From Porogramme epimiltina (taxonomy: Eukaryota; Basidiomycota; Agaricomycetes; Polyporales; Polyporaceae): 64,000 nt of DNA. Location: positions 1-64,000 of the forward strand of contig FTLJ01000090.1 of assembly GCA_900155495.1 (NCBI GenBank). The letters run 5' to 3'. Below the pieces are notes generated by a model. That model made no database searches, was not told the DNA's origin, and saw only the letters and a program-made list of their open reading frames with translations. The stretch's first letter is position 1. Each line of letters begins with the position of its first letter. Below, in pieces: positions 24,647 through 36,199 of this stretch. Position numbers and translations under genes: made by a program.

Positions 24647-25277
24647 CGTCCGAGAGTGGTGGCGAGTAGCCGGCAAGGGGAGGGAGGCGCCGCGTGGGGG
24701 TCCTGAGACCGTCCAGACGGATCGCCAGGAAGTGTATTAGAGGGGAGAGGGTGGGGGGAGGGGGAGGATGTGGATGAGAAGAAGGGTTCTCGAGGCCGTG
24801 ACGGAGAGCGCGAGTAATACAAGTGCTCGCTCGCAAATCCCGCCCGCCGCGGCGCCGTGGTCCCACGCATCAACGTTCCTGTCATCCGCCACCAATTTGC
24901 CTGGTGTGCCATCCATGACAACAATACATGACGCTCAGCGGATCGGGCTCTCTGACACCCCCAGGGAACACATCCGTGAACCGTATCAGGATTCCGCATC
25001 CACCTACAGATAGTTTGTGTCTACCGAATACAACAAGAAGGACTGCTAGCTCGACTAAGGTGGGATCTGGTGGGACGCGTTGCCCATATTCGATCACCAA
25101 AGGAATTACGTTAGCTGTGCTGCGATCCACTCGGGCAACGTGGAGCTGAGGAATATCCGACATCCAGGACACCGTTTCAATGCGACGAGGACAGGTTATG
25201 GAAGATATCGAGGGGCGCGGCCGACGACGCGTCCGCACTGCGGCGTCGAAACAAACGGTTGCAAGTGGTGTTTGTTC
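24647..25277. other. Intergenic region, promoter of the CNH/GYF gene
   Basis: About 630 bp between two minus-strand genes. It holds the 5' flank of the CNH/GYF gene and the 3'UTR of the cyclin gene. Short open frames occur on both strands (for example a 118-codon minus frame at 24882-25238) but none resembles a known protein. Confidence 0.5.
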
Positions 25278-26604
25278 TCAGTCGTCGTCGTCATCATCGT
25301 CATCATCGAGGTCGTCCAAGGCGGCTTTCTTCGCGAGCTCAGTACCGAAGGGGTCGCCCTCCTCCATCGCGATCCTGGCGGCCTCCGCCTTCCTCCGCCG
25401 CTTCTCGTCCGCCTTCCGCTCCTTCTCCTGCATCTTCTTGTTGTACGCATTGCTGCCCACAATCTTCTCCGGATTTTTGCATAACCGGAGCCTCCGATCG
25501 ACCTCGCGCACAGCTTCGACGTCCGGCGGCGAGCCGTCCTGCTGGATGACGCCCTTGATCGGTTCGAGGACGTCGAGCACCGGTGGATGTGGCACAGAAG
25601 GGAACTTGGCGCGCGCCCACGCGGACGCCAGCCCCGGCGATGCGAGCGAGAAGCACGCGAGAGCGATCTGCGACGGCGTGTACACAAACTCTGCGTCTGT
25701 CAGCCGCGCACACCGGACGTGCCCCAGCGCCGCCTCGTAGACTCCGCCCAGCTCGTCGAGCGAGACATCCGGCAGCGTCTGCCAGCCGTCCATCGTTAGC
25801 GGGAAGACGCAGCCGTTAGCCTTTCTGCGCACCTGGACATCTAGCCATATGCCCCACAGCGCTCTGTGCGGATGCCACACTGCAAAGTCGAACCCGAGGC
25901 TCTGGGCAACCAGGAACTCGAGGTCTAATACGTCCGAGGGTAACGTTCGCGGTATGTGAGACGCATACGACTCGAGGGCTATGGGGTGGTTTGTTGTTTT
26001 CGTGGCGAGGAACAACGCAGTGAGCCTGTACGCGTGTTGTGTGAGTTTCCGCTCGTCGAATCGCAGGAGACACTGAAGCGCGACGAACTACGGTGAGGCC
26101 GCGTGTCCCAGTAGTGTGCAACTTGACTTGTGCCGGGCATGGTTCGATGCGGAGGGCCAGTACCACTCACATGACGTTCTTTGGATGCCAGTCCATGACT
26201 GTGTTTTTCAGGTAAAACCGCTTGAGATAAGTAACGGCGGTGGCTTCTACTTCCTCGGGGAAGCGGAAGTGGCCGCACAGCTGAGAGATCTTGCCCACAT
26301 ACAGCTTCACAAGAAGATGCTCCTCATGGGAGCTCAAGAATGAGACGTTGGCAGAAGACCCTGGCTGTGCAGCAATACAATTGGTGTCAACACTACACAG
26401 ATTAGACAGGCCACTTACAGAATCTGCCTCGAACGCGTCGCGGATGGCAGACACAGCTCCTCCATTCAGGGTCGCGCGCATGCTTGCAAGCTGCTCCGGA
26501 GAAAAACGCCAGTATCGGAACTGCGTGCTGGCCTCATAGATTGGTTGCTGGGATGTCGAAGTAGAAGCAACGGGCTGAGAGTCGGGTGCGGGTGCAGCAG
26601 TCAT
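25278..26604 (-). CDS. Cyclin H-like (Ccl1/TFIIH CAK cyclin)
   Basis: Expected partner of the CDK7/Kin28 kinase in the CAK module of TFIIH, acting in RNA polymerase II initiation and capping. The N-terminus carries YEASTQFRYWRFSPEQLASMR, the hallmark of cyclin H/Ccl1. The first cyclin fold follows in the next exons (EEHLLVKLYVGKISQLCGHF, FPEEVEATAVTYLKRFYL, then LFLATKTTNHPIALESY). The second fold lies at 25480-25950 (VLDLEFLVAQSLGFDFAVWHPHRAL, IALACFSLA). The C-terminal tail is basic and then very acidic, ending in a run of nine Asp encoded by a GAC/GAT tract at 25281-25307. Introns lie at about 26360-26420 and 26010-26170. Start is the ATG of MTAAPAPDS at 26604. A C-type cyclin is the alternative. 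Confidence 0.88.
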
Positions 26605-26878
26605 GGTCGTGGACAAGACAAGAGGTGTATACAGACTGCCAGGTCCTCACAGGGTGAATGAGGGAATGCAGGCGCCACCAATAGCAAACCCCGCGCGGGA
26701 TGGCGCGGGCCGGCCATAGCGACACAGTCAATCAGAGGAGAGGCTGCGGCGAGGGCCAGACATCACTCACCTGGAGGTCGACCACCATACTGGATGCGCT
26801 GCGCGCGATAGACCTTTCCCTCCGGTCTGAGCTCCTTGCAGCTCCTCCCCCCTTTCCTCCTCCCACTTCGGCCGCTGG

Positions 26879-28277
26879 ATGTCCATCGCACACCTATGTG
26901 AAGCGACGTTCATGGTGCTGGTCCACCCTCACGGCGCCCCTCCTCCAGGGCCTTCTCGCCCGCTATCCCAACTATCTCGCCGGCTTACGCTGTCATTCTT
27001 TTTCTGTCTGCTGCTCGTTGCTACATTCACGCCTTCCGCTGCTGCTCGGGACCCAACGGACCGTCGACTTCTTGCTTCCATTGCTCCCGTTGCCGATGCG
27101 TACGTGAAAGACCATATCCTAGAGACTGTCTAGCTACACTAACACTCGGATCGTCCTTAGTTCATTGAACAAGCGAGATATCTTGGGGATTGGCCACAAT
27201 GATGTGTGTACATTTGCTGTTCCGCCTTGTGCCTTTACATAACATGTTGAACCACTCTAGCTTCCTTCCATCCCGGACGTTGCTAAATCCATAGCATCCC
27301 ACTTGGCCTCGCCCTTCGCCCTAGACACTCCACCCGATGACGCGACTAGTGTCGTATCCTCGGCCAGCACTTCCACAGAAGCACCTACAAGTGCGGCGAG
27401 CTCCGCACCCGCGTCGTCCACAGAAACATCGAGCGACGCGGCTCCTTCCACGACAGACCCCGCGGGAGTATCAACCTCGTCGGTGACTGCCACAGAAACA
27501 ACGAGCGACGCAAGCATATCTACCTCTCCCACCGACTCCTCCAGCGAGTCCATCGCGTCTGCGACGGAAACTCCTACCGATACCGCGACTGCGACCATTA
27601 CAAGCATCACGGATTCCGTCAGCGCGACATCCACCGACACGCTCAGCACATCCGACACAGGCACATTCGCTACCGCATCCTCGACCTCGAACATCACCGA
27701 CACGGCCACGGCGACACCCCCACCCAACAGCACGCTCACCTCCGCGCCCGCGACGTCGACCGGCGGGGGCATCATCACCGTCACGATAAGTGACGGCGAG
27801 ATCACCATCCCCATCTCAAACCTCCCGGGAACCATCGTCGTAGAGCCGTCGGGGGGCGCGCCGAACGACACCACGACGCAGTCCGCGGGCTTCATCACGA
27901 TCTTCAAGACGATCACGCCCAACGCTACGACGGCCACGATCACACAGACATCCACCACCTCGGTCGAGGAGACGATCGTCAGCACAGTTGTGGGCCCGGG
28001 ATCCACATTCTTGGAGACCATAACGTAAGTCCCCCTCCCTCTCGCGACCACTTGCGCTCAGTCGAGATCGGCGGATTGACCTGTTTTCGCGCCTCACAGC
28101 GAGACGCGGATATCCACAGTGCAGGTCGTGACCACACAAGTGTCGAGTCCCGAGCAGGCCGGGCTTCTCCCCGTGAACGCGGCGAATGCAGCATCGAGCC
28201 CCCTCGTGATGTCCATGGTGTCGGCGATGTCGGTGTCGATTCTCTGTTGCGTGCTCGGCGCGAGGTTCACGTTGTAG
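26879..28277 (+). CDS. GPI-anchored Ser/Thr-rich cell-wall protein
   Basis: Probable cell-surface mucin-like protein. A hydrophobic signal segment (LTLSFFFCLLLVATFTPSAAA, 26974-27036) follows an unusually long N-terminal lead, so the true start may differ from 26879 (26912 is another ATG). Small exons (SLNKRDILGIGHND, about 27162-27203) join to the main exon at about 27261. That exon encodes roughly 240 residues dominated by Ser, Thr and Ala, with scattered Glu/Asp and N-glycosylation sequons (NITD, NSTL, NATT). The last exon ends with a small-residue stretch and a hydrophobic tail (SSPLVMSMVSAMSVSILCC), as in GPI-attachment signals. I see no enzymatic domain. Dense O-glycosylation and wall or membrane anchoring are inferred from composition. 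Confidence 0.75.
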
Positions 28278-28568
28278 GGTATGGTGTTGAAGAATGACAG
28301 TTACTTCACGGCCTCATCATGATCGACGCATGATGGACGACTACCATGGGCTTGTTAGGAACACGTCCGCTAAACTATGTCTATTTATCCCATCACCCGT
28401 GAGGGGTGTACATTGTGACAGAACTGCATGCCGCCATTGAGTACTTGGAACGTGAGTGGTGGACTTGGTTTGCTACGGCATTTGGCACACAACTCCCGAA
28501 AAGACAGCGAATCATAGCCAAAACAAAGCACTAATATACAGCGAGGTTACACGGTAACAAAATCCGGT

Positions 28569-29969
28569 TTACGCAATCTGAGCCTCCAACTGCTTCAGAT
28601 GGCCCATCCCACACGCCCCCTTCTGGAAGTCCCGTACCAAGCGATACTTCCTCGCGCTTGTACACCCTTTGACGTCGCACGTAGGTGGGACGGCAGGCGG
28701 TATTCGAGGTGGCGGAGCAGAGGGAGTACCATCCACCTCCATAGAGTTCTCGTCCCCTCTCTGTGGGAACGCCATGACTGGCACGGAGAAGGACATGGTC
28801 ATGACCGGTTCTCCGGGCGTCGAGTCCCCGCTCCCTGCATCTGACTTCACTTGGGGCCGCGCACTCGACACCCATCTGTACATAGTGGGAGGAGGCGCAG
28901 CAACCTCGGCGACCTCTTCCTCCTCGCCTTCGCCCTGGGCTTCTGGACCCGGTCGGTCTTCTGCGGTGGAGAGCGCGTTACGTTTGCCCCTTGCGCGAGA
29001 CTGCTTTTTCAGCAAACGGTTGATGGTCTCCGCCTGGACACGACAGCATGAGTTCGTCGATTCTAGCTCGCAAAGAGGGTTTTGGTCTAACCTTCTCGTC
29101 CTCCAGCTTCTTCTCTGTTAGGTTACGCCGCTTCCGCGCCGTCTCCTCGCGCTTCAATGCGATCTCGATCTCGGTGAGCGGTTTCTTCTTTCGAGAGTTT
29201 GCGGGTTCAACTGTGTAGAACAATTAGAAGAGCGTGACGACGTTCGATACACACATATACACATACTGAGCGAGACGTGCGAGGAATCCACGACGTTTCT
29301 GAGCACGGCCTGGCGCGCAGTGAGAGCGCGGCCATTGGGACCCGTCGTCGCCACGGAAGTCGAACGCGTCGAGCCACCGTCATCATCGTCCTCCTCATCG
29401 TCCTCATCCTCCGATTCAATGTCGCTACCTGGATGTGGGTTCAGACAAGAGCGTTGGTACACTATAGCACAGCGACACACCTCGCGCGGCTGCGGCTGCA
29501 GCCCTGCGGCGAGCACGAGTTGGTGTACCGCCTGCTGAGGGGAGCTTTAGTTTAATCTTGAGTCGAGGCTGCGAACGCGAGGATAACACTGCCGGCGCTG
29601 GGGAAGACACGTCTTCATCCGAGCCATCCTACGGACAGGTCAATTAAACCATTATGGAGTGTATGGAAGGCACGCACATCGATCAGTTCGTCCTCTATGT
29701 CCTCCTCTACCACGTCCTTGTCGTCCACTACGCCTTCGTCATCGTGTCCCACAACGTCTACATCGTCCGGGTCGCCATCCGCGTCCTCCGCGTCTTCATC
29801 TACGTCCATTTCGAGCTCATCGTCTTCAATGGGCTCAGACGGGACCTCTGTGATTTGTGAGCCCTACGTCCCATGACCACGCGCACATAAACATAGGTCG
29901 CTTACCACTGGTCTCCTCTTCCGACTCCTCATCATACACGACCGGCGGCTGCTTTCTCCTTGGTGGCAT
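28569..29969 (-). CDS. IES2: INO80 complex subunit Ies2 (PAPA-1 and HIT zinc finger)
   Basis: Subunit of the INO80 chromatin remodeller, which in yeast stimulates the ATPase. It begins MPPRRKQPPVVYDEESEEE, followed by long acidic exons (29620-29860) and a basic RLKIKLKLPS block (about 29560). The PAPA-1-like region follows (LTEIEIALKREETARKRRNLTEKK, then AETINRLLKKQSRARGKRN; 28990-29200). After the MYRWVSS element (about 28870) a HIT-type zinc finger closes the protein: CDVKGCTSARKYRLVRD followed by CGMGHLKQLE, with the family's paired Cys/His spacing. Introns of 50-70 nt separate six or so exons. It converges on the wall-protein gene and diverges from the PNGase gene. Confidence 0.92.
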
Positions 29970-30398
29970 GGGTATGGGATGAGGTTTGGGGGTCTCAGTC
30001 GGCCTTTTGTAGACCCAGAAATTAGACACAGACGATAGCCAGGACCCAGAAGCACGGAGGGATGAAGCCAGCAACGCCCAAGACCCGGAATGAATGGCGT
30101 TCAGGCAGTTCAAGCGCTGGCGGACAGGGACGTTCGGCGTCCTCCGATCGCTGGTCAGATCGGGATCTTGGAAGAAGGCGGATCACACGGCGCAGGAGCC
30201 GCACAACCTGGCTTGGCCGGACGGTCCACCTGGTCCTGGTCATCGTTGTCGACCCGCCTGATAGCGAAGCCTACGAGGCGGCCCGGTGCTTATCGACAAT
30301 ATGCTTTTCGTGATGTGCTGGGCCTTCCTCAGGGTCAGGCCTCTACGTGTTGGTTCTAGCCACCGTCGACTCCAAGCTAGTCGCTGGTCCAAGCAAGC
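29970..30398. other. Divergent intergenic region IES2 / PNGase A
   Basis: About 430 bp holding the promoters of two divergent genes. Short open frames here look like chance. I see no TATA box that I would call. Confidence 0.5.
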
Positions 30399-32810
30399 AT
30401 GCGGACCCTCTCCGTGGTAGGCAGTCTTCTGGCGACATATGCACTCATCATTGCAGCGCAGCCAACTCCCGAAGAGCTTGCACCACTTTACAGGGCTCTA
30501 GCGGAAGGGCCCCCACCAGACTCCTCCATTGAGCGGCGTGTGCCGTTGTCGACGAATGACGACACGGTAGCGCCTCTCATTGACCTGCAAGTTTACGCGC
30601 CGCCCGTCGTGCCGCAGGGAGGGACAAGCTGCACAATGCCCCTTCTTCAGCATGACTTCGGTGACGGGAGCTACGGCAATCCAGCCGTAGTGGCATACTT
30701 CCCGCCAACCGCAACCAATTGTGGGACACCCGGGGAATGGGCAGCAATCACGCTCAACCTAACGGTCTACTCGTGAGTGATGCTCGTCATTCCTCTTCGG
30801 TGTATGAGGCTCTCATATTTGATGAACAGAAATGGAACACAATACGATCGCTTGAGCGTGAGTGAACGTTGCGACGTGATTAGTACAACTATGAGACTGA
30901 TTCATGAACAGTCCATGTATCTGTCTCATGTCGAGAGTGAGCGTCGGCGGTTCGAATTGCAGCCGTGACATAGGCTGACAGATGAACAGTTTGGCGGCAC
31001 TCGAGTGCGGAACCCACAAAGACTGGGACGGTTTGGACGTACGTTTGGCCTCCTACTATTCCACATTAAATTCACTGGTTGACACGACGTAGCATGTACG
31101 CATGCGGTATTTAATCATTTAAGAACACCATCTCATTGCATTCCAGCGTCAAAGATGTTACTCACTATAGGCCCCTCTTTGCAAAACCCGGTGACCTCTT
31201 GATGGATTTCAGCAACATCATTTCCGCAGACTTGTGGGTAAATGCAATCGCATACTACTGAGATCATAGCGCTGACCGCAGAGACAGGGGGCTAGATGGA
31301 GTGTTCCATGGTATACTATAACCCCCTATGGATTGGCTACACGTTCTAACGGTTGCCGTTGTCAGTAACATTGACTGGAACCTTCTATGCCCCGACGCGC
31401 CTCTTCCCCCAACCAGCGGTCGCCGACTTGGTCCTCCCCATCAGCAACCTGTCCCCGAATCAGTTGAACTTTTTCACCATTGCCGACGATACCGGGGGTA
31501 GTGCCAATGTTACAGTTCCTCGCACCACACAGCAAGCCATTGTCGAAGTCTACGCCTCCGGTAACTCGGCGGAGGAATTTTGGTATTTGAACACCCCCGA
31601 TGAGTTCCTCCCGTACTTCCCTGCCTCGACGGGCCTCATCGGGAAGGGCCCATTCCGAGAGGTGCAAGTCCTCGTGGACGGGCAGCTCGCGGGCGTGGTG
31701 TGGCCGCACGCGGTGATCTATACTGGCGGAATCACCCCAACGAACTGGAGGCCGCTGACGGCTTATGGGGCTTACGACCAACCAACTTACTTCGTGGACG
31801 TAACGCCTTTCTTGCCCGTTCTAGCTAATGGCGCTAACCACACAATTACGCTCCGCGTACGCGGCCAAGGAGAGTCGCCGACGATCAACTCAAACTGGTT
31901 CGTCTCAGGATCGCTGCACCTGTGGCTGGGGAAGACGCAAATATCTGGGAAGATGACGAAATACGTGGCCGACGCGGAGCCGCTTCCAAAGACGGGGGGA
32001 CGGGTCTCTGCGGATAACGCCACAGTCGTGACCTCCGTCGCCGCCAACCGTACCATCGTCGTCGAGTCGATCATCCACGGCGACAAGGGCACGCAAACTG
32101 TAACCTTTGAGCAACACCTTGGCTACACGAACGACCAAAAATATGTCGGCGAAGGCTGGGTCCAGGTGCGCCATTGGGTCCCTCGTCCGAACCTACGCCG
32201 CTGCTCACACGTATCGCAGTGGGGTACGCAGCTTACGGAGGGCACAACCTTGTCCACGCACGGGGGGAGCGTCGTCTTGCGGGACGCCTTTTCCTATCCG
32301 CTTTCGGTATTCTCAAACTACACCCTGTACGAGATGCAATTCGGTACGTCGGCCCCCACCCCCCATCCACCGCGGGGCACTGACCGTTGCCCCACGCCCC
32401 CCTCCGCAGGCGGGTACGGCTCCGCGATCAACCAGACGTACGCCCGCGCGCTCCTCTCGCCCGCCTTCGCGCACGCGGCGCGCACCACGCTCTCGCAGCA
32501 GCGCGCACAAGGCACCGTGGGCATGGACGACGCGCCGGGCCTGCGGCACGCGGTGAACGGCACCGGCGCGACCGCGCAGAGCTTCGCGTTCACCGCGTCC
32601 TCGGGCGAGAGCTACTTCCGTTCCCTCGCCGCGCGCGACGACGCGTGGGTGCGCGACGCGGTGTGGGGCACGCCCGCCCTGCGCGCCGCGGCCCCGCCCG
32701 TGCCCCCCGCGCAGATCTTCCCCGAGGGCGGGCCCGGGTTCCGCAGGGAGTTGGGGCCGGAGGGGGCGCGGGTGGGGAGGAGGGCGACGGGCGTGCATGG
32801 CGAGCTGTGA
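30399..32810 (+). CDS. Secreted PNGase A family amidase
   Basis: Member of the peptide-N4-(N-acetyl-beta-glucosaminyl)asparagine amidase A family, which removes N-glycans from glycopeptides outside the cytosol. A signal peptide opens the protein (MRTLSVVGSLLATYALIIAA). Family markers follow: LQHDFGDGSYGNPAVVAYFPP, CGTPGEWAAITLNLTVYSNGTQYDRLS, then, after splicing, MYLSHVEIWRHSSAEPTKTG, TVKDVTHYRPLFAKPGDLL, and LDGVFHVTLTGTFY. The large 3' exon carries FREVQVLVDGQLAGVVWPHAVIYTGG and NSNWFVSGSLHLWLG. Introns at 30773-31350 remove all intervening stops. Two further introns, near 32166-32219 (54 nt) and 32345-32409, stay open when unspliced or nearly so. Several sequons (NHT, NAT, NQT) fit a secreted glycoprotein. 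The GC-rich C-terminal 150 residues are less conserved-looking. Confidence 0.9.
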
Positions 32811-33636
32811 GCGCGGCGGCGCTGGGTGGGCTCTAACCGAGTACTGAGCGCGATGGGGGCTGGGAAGGAGGAAGACGAAGACGAGGGCCGGGGGATTTGT
32901 CGGGTGGAGGGTGCGGGAGGGCGCGCGGGTCAGGTGTGCGTATGTCGCCCGGTCGATCATATCTATGTCGCGCGGGAGCTTGAGAACGCCCTCACGCGCC
33001 TGGGGCTCGGGAGGTCGCTCGTTCGCCCGACCCCGCGCGCGGTGTGCCTTCGTGTGTGTATGTCCCCGCGCCGTCGGTGCGATAGCGCAGCGTCCGATCG
33101 CGTCGCCCTGCCGGAAGGCTCGCGCGCTCGGGAGCGCGAGCTTCGAAGATAGGAGACCTTCGCGGCGCGTCGCGACCAGGGCGCATAACCTTGGAGACGA
33201 AATGAACGCTGACCGACCCTGTGGAGACTTGCGCGCGCGCGGCCTGTGGGTGGGATCGGAAAGGACGCGTCCGACGGAACCTGGAAAGATTTCCCTGCTG
33301 CGTTCGATGGCGACGGGGCGTCCGGTGACCGAGGGGTCGCGCGCGCCCCCGCGCCGGTGGGCCCGCCTCCTCCCGAGCCCCAAACCCCGACGGGTGGTCA
33401 CGAATCGCGTGACGTAACGCGACCAACGCGGTCACTTGACCTGGGCTGTTGAATGGGCGCCAAGCGCTAGCCTCGACCACCCTCGACAACTCCGCGAGTC
33501 GTAATAGCGATTGCCGTTTATTAGGTGGGGTGACGCCAGATATATAGTCGACCACCTGCGGGTCTCCCTTTCTTGCTTCCCTACCACCAACCACTACCCC
33601 CTCGTGCCCAACACTCTAGGATAGTCTTTACTTCCA
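32811..33636. other. GC-rich intergenic region
   Basis: About 825 bp between two plus-strand genes. It is GC-rich, so long chance frames occur on both strands, but none has coding character I trust. The last 100 bp before 33637 are pyrimidine-rich and look like a normal fungal 5' leader. Confidence 0.5.
33541..33547 (+). promoter_or_regulatory. Possible TATA box
   Basis: TATATAG about 90 bp upstream of the ATG at 33637, followed by a CT-rich leader. Placement fits a core promoter; there is no other support. Confidence 0.35.
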
Positions 33637-34472
33637 ATGCCTCCGAAGCGCAAGTCGGACGTGCTCGAATCCGTGGCCGACACCCAGCTCGCAGCTTCAG
33701 GAAGCGTGGCCACTCCCGTCGAGGCTGGGCCATCTGCGAAGAAAGCTCGCGTTGCCGACGCTGGGGAAGGGTCGTCGAAGGCTACGAAGAAGGGCAAAGC
33801 GGCTGCAGTTGCTCAAGATTGGCGTGAGATTGAGCTCGAAGATGAGGTGAGTAGACGTTACTCCACGGCATGAAGGACGTGTGGAGGTCAAGCGAGCTCA
33901 CGCATGTTCTCTGTTGCAGGGTGACGGTGTTCCTGTCTAGTACGTGCAGTATTCGAGGGAACTAGTGCTTAGTGGAGAAGACTGACTCTGTGCTACAGCG
34001 ACGACTGCAATGAGATTCGGCGGAAGATCAGAGAACTGCAGAAGACGCCTGGGTTCAAGGTACGACCATATCTCACGCTTGTCGACACACATGTCTCATG
34101 TTGAGCTCCAAACAGGTTACTCACTGGCTCAGGGACATTGGCAATATCAACTCGAACTCGATGAATCGATTCAGTAAGCAGGACGCGATACTGTGGGAGT
34201 GTAGAGATTGACCACCACTTCTTCAAGTGAAAGCATCTGGTCCGACCGGAGGCGCTGGCAATGGGCTGTATTATGCTGCGTAAGGTCAAGGTCTGAACCA
34301 GACCACCTTCTTTGCTGATACCATCGCACACAGGTACGTGTATTTTGAGAAGATTAGAATCGCCACTGGGAAGAAGAAGACCCCGAAGCGTCAGCGAAAC
34401 GAATCGGAGAATCCGAATGGCTTCCCTCTCGAGGAACGCCGGGGGATGTGGGTCTTCACGGGAAAGCGGTAG
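33637..34472 (+). CDS. Small basic fungal protein (DUF7726-like)
   Basis: About 165 residues in six exons. The N-terminal half is disordered and Lys-rich with possible nuclear localisation clusters (PPKRKS, AKKAR). The second half is ordered: DDCNEIRRKIRELQKTPGFK, VTHWLRDIGNINSNSMNRF, then MKASGPTGGAGNGLYYAAYVYFEKIRI. These resemble a helical module found in fungal proteins of unknown function (the DUF7726 type, from memory). The C-terminus is PLEERRGMWVFTGKR. The helical pair and basic surface would allow DNA or RNA binding, but this is a guess. It converges on the Fap7 gene with only 79 bp between stop codons. Confidence 0.75.
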
Positions 34473-34551
34473 AAGGATCAATAAGGACGGAACCACGGAG
34501 GGCAGTGGTGATCTTGGAGGTAGTGTATGCATCATATAATCATTGACTTCC

Positions 34552-35211
34552 CTATGCTTCTCCCCTATCTTTTTTCCATGCCTCGATCCACTGCACGATT
34601 CGCGCGACGTTCGACTCGAGGTCTTCTGTTGCCTCGCTCTGCAGTTCGACGACAATCTCCTGTGCGTAAGAGGATCGTGCTTCGTCGAGAACAACTTCCA
34701 TGATCTCGGCTTCGTTGTTCTCCTGGATCTTCTTGAGAGGGTAATTTCTAGGTACGCCAGGTTAGAGTCGTATTAGGTGCGCCTTTGCCCACGGACTGCT
34801 ACGCACCTCTTCTCCAGGCGCTCCCAGAGCTTCGTGTGGTCACAGCGCAGTACGACAACGAGATCCGCCCATCGTTCGGGGAAGATTTCGCAAGTGTGCC
34901 AGTCGAGGATGACGCCGCCTTCCGAAGCCAGAGGCTCAAGCTCATCCAGGAGCTAGAACAGACTGTACGGCTCGAACATAGCACGGGGAAGGGCGAGGCG
35001 GGATCTAACACACCTTGTCCTCGTCGACATTGTAGCTTTGCCACTCCTCGTCGTATTCCTCGTAGAGGTTTTTATCCTTGACTAACTGACCAATGTTGAT
35101 GTGTTTTAAGGGAATGGGAGATTCCTGAGCCAAGAGCTCTGCATGGGTCGTCTTTCCAGTTCCCGGAGTGCCTGTGATGATGATTACAGGTGCTTTTCTT
35201 GATGACGACAT
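34552..35211 (-). CDS. FAP7: Adenylate kinase isoenzyme 6 / Fap7 ribosome assembly factor
   Basis: Atypical adenylate kinase/ATPase that, in yeast, binds Rps14 and supports 20S pre-rRNA cleavage in small-subunit maturation. The P-loop is GTPGTGKTT (35140-35175). It is followed by HINIGQLVKDKNLYEEYDEEWQSYNVDED, the typical AK6 NMP-binding region. The next exon holds LLDELEPLASEGGVILDWHTCEIFPERW and LVVVLRCDHTKLWERLEKRNY (Walker B-like DWH and the RCDH motif), and the last holds KIQENNEAEIMEVVLDEA and IVQWIEAWKKDRGEA. Length, about 180 residues, fits the family. Two short introns lie near 34750-34805 and 34945-35010. Start is the ATG of MSSSRKAP. Confidence 0.95.
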
Positions 35212-36199
35212 GGTAGTAGAAGGAAAGAGCCAAGGTTTCGCGTACAAAAGGAAGAGTCAGAAGAGCAGATTGTACAAGCAGAGGACGGCTAGATAGCTCG
35301 AAAAAACAGTCGCGGGAAACGATGACCAGATCTGCCGGGTGTTGCCGACGGGAGGAGAAATTGATCGGGGCGGCGGGGAGCGGGCCGCGGAGGCGGAGCG
35401 GGATGACGCCTCGGCTGTGGGTCGATGACGACGGCGCCTGCTGGGCGATCCCGCTCGATGGCTGAGCGTCGCGGAAGGCTCGCCAAGGTGCAACGATGAG
35501 CGCGGCGGGCGACGGGCGACAGGGCTTCGGTGGACTATGGTCGCGCTGCCGGCAGAGGAGTGGGTGTCGGGCAGGGCGGGTGCAGAAGGGCGTGGGCGGG
35601 AGGCGGGGGTGCCTTAAGCGTGTTAATTACGCAGGGGCGGGCGACGGGGGCACATGGCGTGCGACCAGGGAAAGCTTCCTGGGCTCGTCACGACCATTGA
35701 GTCGCGTGCGCAGGGGACGCTACACGACGGCCGGCTGGCGCTGGCCGCGGGGCTTCTGGAGCGCGTCTGCCGCGTCTGCCTGGGTGGGAAGCTTCAAGGT
35801 TCGAGCTGCGCGGGGGCGGCAGGAGCGGGAGCCTGGTGGCAGCCTGTGGCAGGCCAGACCGCTCGTCCTCGCAAACGCTCCCATGCCAGAGACGGCTACA
35901 GGCGGCAGCCACCGATCACTCCGCCCGACGCTGGGTGCCCCAGCTGCCCATTCTGGCCCGATTTTTCCGGTTGCCGTTGGCAGATCGGGCGCTGCCACGC
36001 CTGGCCGAGCTCCTGGTGGCCACTCTCGATTTGATCTCTGTCCCCCGCACGGCTCACACCTCTGACATGGGCCCCTCCCCGGCCCCCATACATCCGCCCA
36101 ATCTCTCCTTTGCCGGCCTCCTCCCTTCGCCCCCTTGACAGATGCGCCCCTCCTGGTGAGGTCGACTCGCCATCTTCCTCTCTCTTCCCCCTCCCGGCC
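35212..36199. other. Divergent GC-rich intergenic region
   Basis: About 990 bp between FAP7 and the membrane-protein gene, holding both promoters. It contains chance open frames, such as 35496-36065 on the plus strand, with Arg/Gly/Ala-rich translations and no recognisable family. The 3' part (36040-36199) is a C-rich leader for the membrane protein. Confidence 0.5.

Noticed and set aside
30930..30970. GGTTCGAATTGC, resembling a tRNA B-box.
   Set aside because: It lies in an intron of the PNGase gene and no A-box or cloverleaf could be found around it.
32313..33401. 362-codon minus-strand frame.
   Set aside because: Arg/Ala/Pro-rich and partly antisense to the PNGase A 3' exon; no domain.
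35496..36065. 189-codon frame upstream of the membrane-protein gene.
   Set aside because: No recognisable domain, Gly/Arg/Ala-rich, in a divergent promoter region.
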